Assembly (NCBI GenBank): GCA_963845675.1
Contig: CAWJSX010000003.1
Location: 397,376-461,375, forward strand
DNA: 64,000 bases
DNA from: CAWJMD01 sp963845675
GTDB taxonomy: Bacteria; Actinomycetota; Actinomycetes; Actinomycetales; CAWJMD01
Reading direction: 5' to 3'
Shown: in pieces, positions 62,201 through 64,000 of the stretch
Position numbering within the stretch: the stretch's first letter is position 1
How the letters are laid out: the number at the start of each line of letters is the position of its first letter
Position numbers and translations under genes: made by a program
Notes under the pieces: generated by a model
What the model saw: the letters and a program-made list of their open reading frames with translations, nothing else
The model's database searches: none
What the model was told of the DNA's origin: nothing

Positions 62201-63166
62201 GTTGGTCAGGCTGATCGTGGTGCCCTGGAAGTCGTCGACCGTGAGCTTGCCCCCGCGGGCACGCCTGATGACGTCCTCGTAGGCGGCCCAGAACTGCGCG
62301 AAGTCCATCCGGTCGGCGTTCTTGACCGAGGGGACGAGCAGCTGCCGGGTGCCGTCGTCCTTCGGCAGGTCGATCGCGATGCCGAGGTTGACCGAGTGGT
62401 TCTTGACCAGGGCGGGCTTGCCGTCGACCTCGGTGTAGCCGTTGTTCATCTCCGGCATGTGCGCCAGCGCCTCGACGACGGCGAAGCCGATCAGGTGCGT
62501 GAACGAGACCTTGCCGCCCCGCGCCCGGGCGAGGTTCGAGTTGATGACGATGCGGTTGTCGACCAGCAGCTTCGCGGGGACGGCTCGCACGCTCGTGGCG
62601 GTGGGGACGCCGAGGCTGGTCTCCATGTTGGTGACGACACGGGCGGCAGCGCCCTTGATGCGCACCTGCTCGGGGGCTGCGGGCTCGGCCGCGGGGGCCG
62701 GTCGCTCGCTCGCCGGCGCGAGCTTGCGCGGAGTGGGTGAGCCGGTGGTCGTCGTGCTGGTACCGCCGACGGCCACGGGCGGGGTGCCGGTCTTCTCGGG
62801 GGTCCCGGTGGCGGCCGTGGTGGGCGCCGACGGGGCGGGCACGGTCGAGAGCTTGTCGGCGGGGGTCTCCTCGCGCGCGCCCGCCGACGACTCGGAAGGC
62901 TTCTCGCGGGTCGGGCTGGGGGCCGCCGGAGGTGCGGCCGCGGAGGTCTCCCTGCCGACGGCCTCGGTCGCGACCGCGTCCTTGCGGGCGACGCGCTTGT
63001 CCTCCTCAGGGGTGAAGTCGGCGAAGAACTCCCACCAGGCGGGGTCAACGGACTCCTTGTCCTCCTGGTACTGCTGGTAGAGCTCGTCGACGAGCCACTC
63101 GTTGGGCCCGAACCCCGCTGCCGGTCCGGAACCGCCCGGAGTCTGAGGGGACTGTGACACTGACAC
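59276..63166 (-). CDS. kgd: Multifunctional 2-oxoglutarate decarboxylase/dehydrogenase Kgd (two frame breaks and one TAG)
   Basis: About 1296 residues after repair; the fused actinobacterial E1-E2 protein of the 2-oxoglutarate dehydrogenase complex. N-terminal part NEWLVDELYQQYQEDKESVD (regulatory helix) and a Ala/Pro linker precede the E2 catalytic domain (STYDHRIIQGAQSGDFLRIV) and the E1 ThDP domain (MPHRGRLNVLANIAGKSYGQ; HGDAAFAGQGVVAETLNLSQ; FHVNGDDPEACARVAKLAFD). Faults: an extra base near 60920, an in-frame TAG at 59587-59589 where GKVYYDLL is expected, and a missing base near 59379. GTG 63166 start. GarA would be its known inhibitor. Confidence 0.92.
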
Positions 63167-63324
63167 GGCGAAAACCGCCCACTTCCGCGTTCGAAGGCCG
63201 CACCTGCGAGAGCCGGGCCAGGGATGGCTCGACCCGGGCCGTGGGCGGCGTGTTCGAGCCGTCCTCGACCCGGGTCAAACCCTAGTCCCTGCGTCCCGTC
63301 GGGTGGAGCCGGGTTCGGCCCAGG

Positions 63325-64000
63325 TCAGGTCACGTCGCGACGCAGCGTCAGCGCCGCACCGACGCCCGCCGAGACCAGCGCGTACCCGAGGAGGACCACG
63401 AGCCCCAGCCACCAGGGGAGGATCTCCAGACTCGTCCCGTCCGGCTGCTGCGTCGAGGGGTTGAGCATCGCGGTCGTGGCGTTGCTGGGGAACCACTTGA
63501 GCACGTCCGGGCCCCACGAGATGAACGACAGGGCGATCGTCGCGACGAACTCGACGAAGACGAAGCCGATGCCGACGAGGATCGCGACGATCTGGTTGCC
63601 GATCAGCGTCCCCACGCCGATCCCGATCAGCCCCCAGAGCACGAAGCCGAGCAGGGCGAGCGCCAGCGACCGCGGCAGGCCCTCCGCGCCCAGGTTCGTG
63701 TCGAGGCCCCGCGCCGAGAGGATCACGTACGTCGCCGCGATGCCGAGCGCGAGCGCCACCACGCCGTAGAGCAGGGAGTACACCGAGCTCGAGACCCACT
63801 TCGCGACCACCACACGGGGCCGGCGGGGCGTCGCGAGGAAGGTCGGCGTGACGGTCAGGTGCCGGTACTCGCCGCTGATGATGAGGATGCCGAGCACCAG
63901 GGTGAAGACGTAGCCGAACGACGTGAGCGCCGACGTGTAGAGGGACCGGGCCACGCCGTCGTCCTCCGGCCCCGGCGCCACCTGCCCGGGAGCACGCCGC
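63325..64000 (-). CDS. ABC-2-type transporter permease (5' end outside window)
   Basis: At least 225 residues of a membrane protein that continues beyond the right edge. About six hydrophobic helices, with GEYRHLTVTPTFLATPRRPR between them, the typical loop of ABC-2 permeases found next to an ATPase gene. The frame stays open through 64000, so the true start is outside. The 158 bases between it and kgd hold the kgd promoter; no clear elements are seen. Confidence 0.8.
   Translation of the reverse strand, partial: RRAPGQVAPGPEDDGVARSLYTSALTSFGYVFTLVLGILIISGEYRHLTVTPTFLATPRRPRVVVAKWVSSSVYSLLYGVVALALGIAATYVILSARGLDTNLGAEGLPRSLALALLGFVLWGLIGIGVGTLIGNQIVAILVGIGFVFVEFVATIALSFISWGPDVLKWFPSNATTAMLNPSTQQPDGTSLEILPWWLGLVVLLGYALVSAGVGAALTLRRDVT

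Noticed and set aside
1..64000. tRNA genes, CRISPR arrays, insertion sequences, prophage or toxin-antitoxin genes
   Set aside because: No T-arm consensus in context, no regularly spaced repeats, no transposase or integrase other than chromosomal XerC, and no defence-type operon was recognised.

Overview
The window is about 72-75% GC by eye, with GTG/ATG starts, ATGA/GTGA gene overlaps and an actinobacterial gene set: a fused 2-oxoglutarate decarboxylase (Kgd) beside a DUF6104 gene, SigR/RsrA, ribosomal protein bL37, DUF2469, nickel superoxide dismutase with its maturation protease, DivIVA-domain and KhpA proteins. Gene order and content fit a chromosome of the order Micrococcales, possibly a Cellulomonas or Actinotalea relative; this is inferred from gene content, not from any search.

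Layout. 1-5 kb: end of a membrane protein, then the nitrogen-control operon amtB-glnK-glnD. 5-10 kb: MpaB-like protein, ffh, an uncharacterised gene, an amidohydrolase and yjbQ. 10-22 kb: a long translation, secretion and DNA-processing series, rpsP-khpA-rimM-trmD, rplS-lepB-lepB-rnhB-DUF2469-yraN-comM-dprA-xerC, a WhiG/FliA-type sigma factor and two crcB genes. 22-24 kb: M23 peptidase and a DapC-like aminotransferase on the minus strand. 24-32 kb: rpsB-tsf-(cupin, opposite strand)-pyrH-frr-cdsA-rlmN-divIVA-like. 32-40 kb: accessory metabolism (LOG protein, VOC protein, PPOX oxidoreductase, prpE), the minus-strand operon doxX-aroA-rsgA, then an SRAP protein and a hydrolase. 40.5-42.5 kb: redox-stress module sigR-rsrA, bL37, a mini biotinyl carrier and a tiny membrane protein. 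42.5-55.5 kb: GlxA-type regulator, pilT, thioesterase, IlvG-like enzyme with a GNAT enzyme, MctC-type symporter with its DUF3311 partner, FMN reductase, EamA transporter, sodN/sodX, malic enzyme and PhoD phosphatase. 55.5-64 kb: quinone oxidoreductase, a DUF4097-padR unit with AT-rich operator candidates, an esterase, kgd and an ABC permease.

The most striking property is the number of broken reading frames. At least 17 single-base indels and one in-frame TAG fall inside otherwise intact, well-conserved genes (glnD, xerC, rpsB, aroA, kgd, prpE and others). They cluster at 32-39 kb and 54-61 kb and none is seen between 39 and 54 kb. Several of these genes would be essential, so uncorrected sequencing or assembly error is the likeliest cause. 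I report the restored gene extents and say where each frame breaks.

Regulatory highlights are a textbook SigR-type promoter (GGAAT-N18-GTT) placed so that it would make a leaderless, N-terminally extended SigR isoform; a perfect 26-bp inverted repeat between trmD and rplS; strong hairpins after khpA, rpsB, tsf and rsrA; and a recurring leaderless arrangement (TAnnnT, 6-8 bases, start codon). No tRNA, rRNA, CRISPR array, insertion sequence or prophage was seen.
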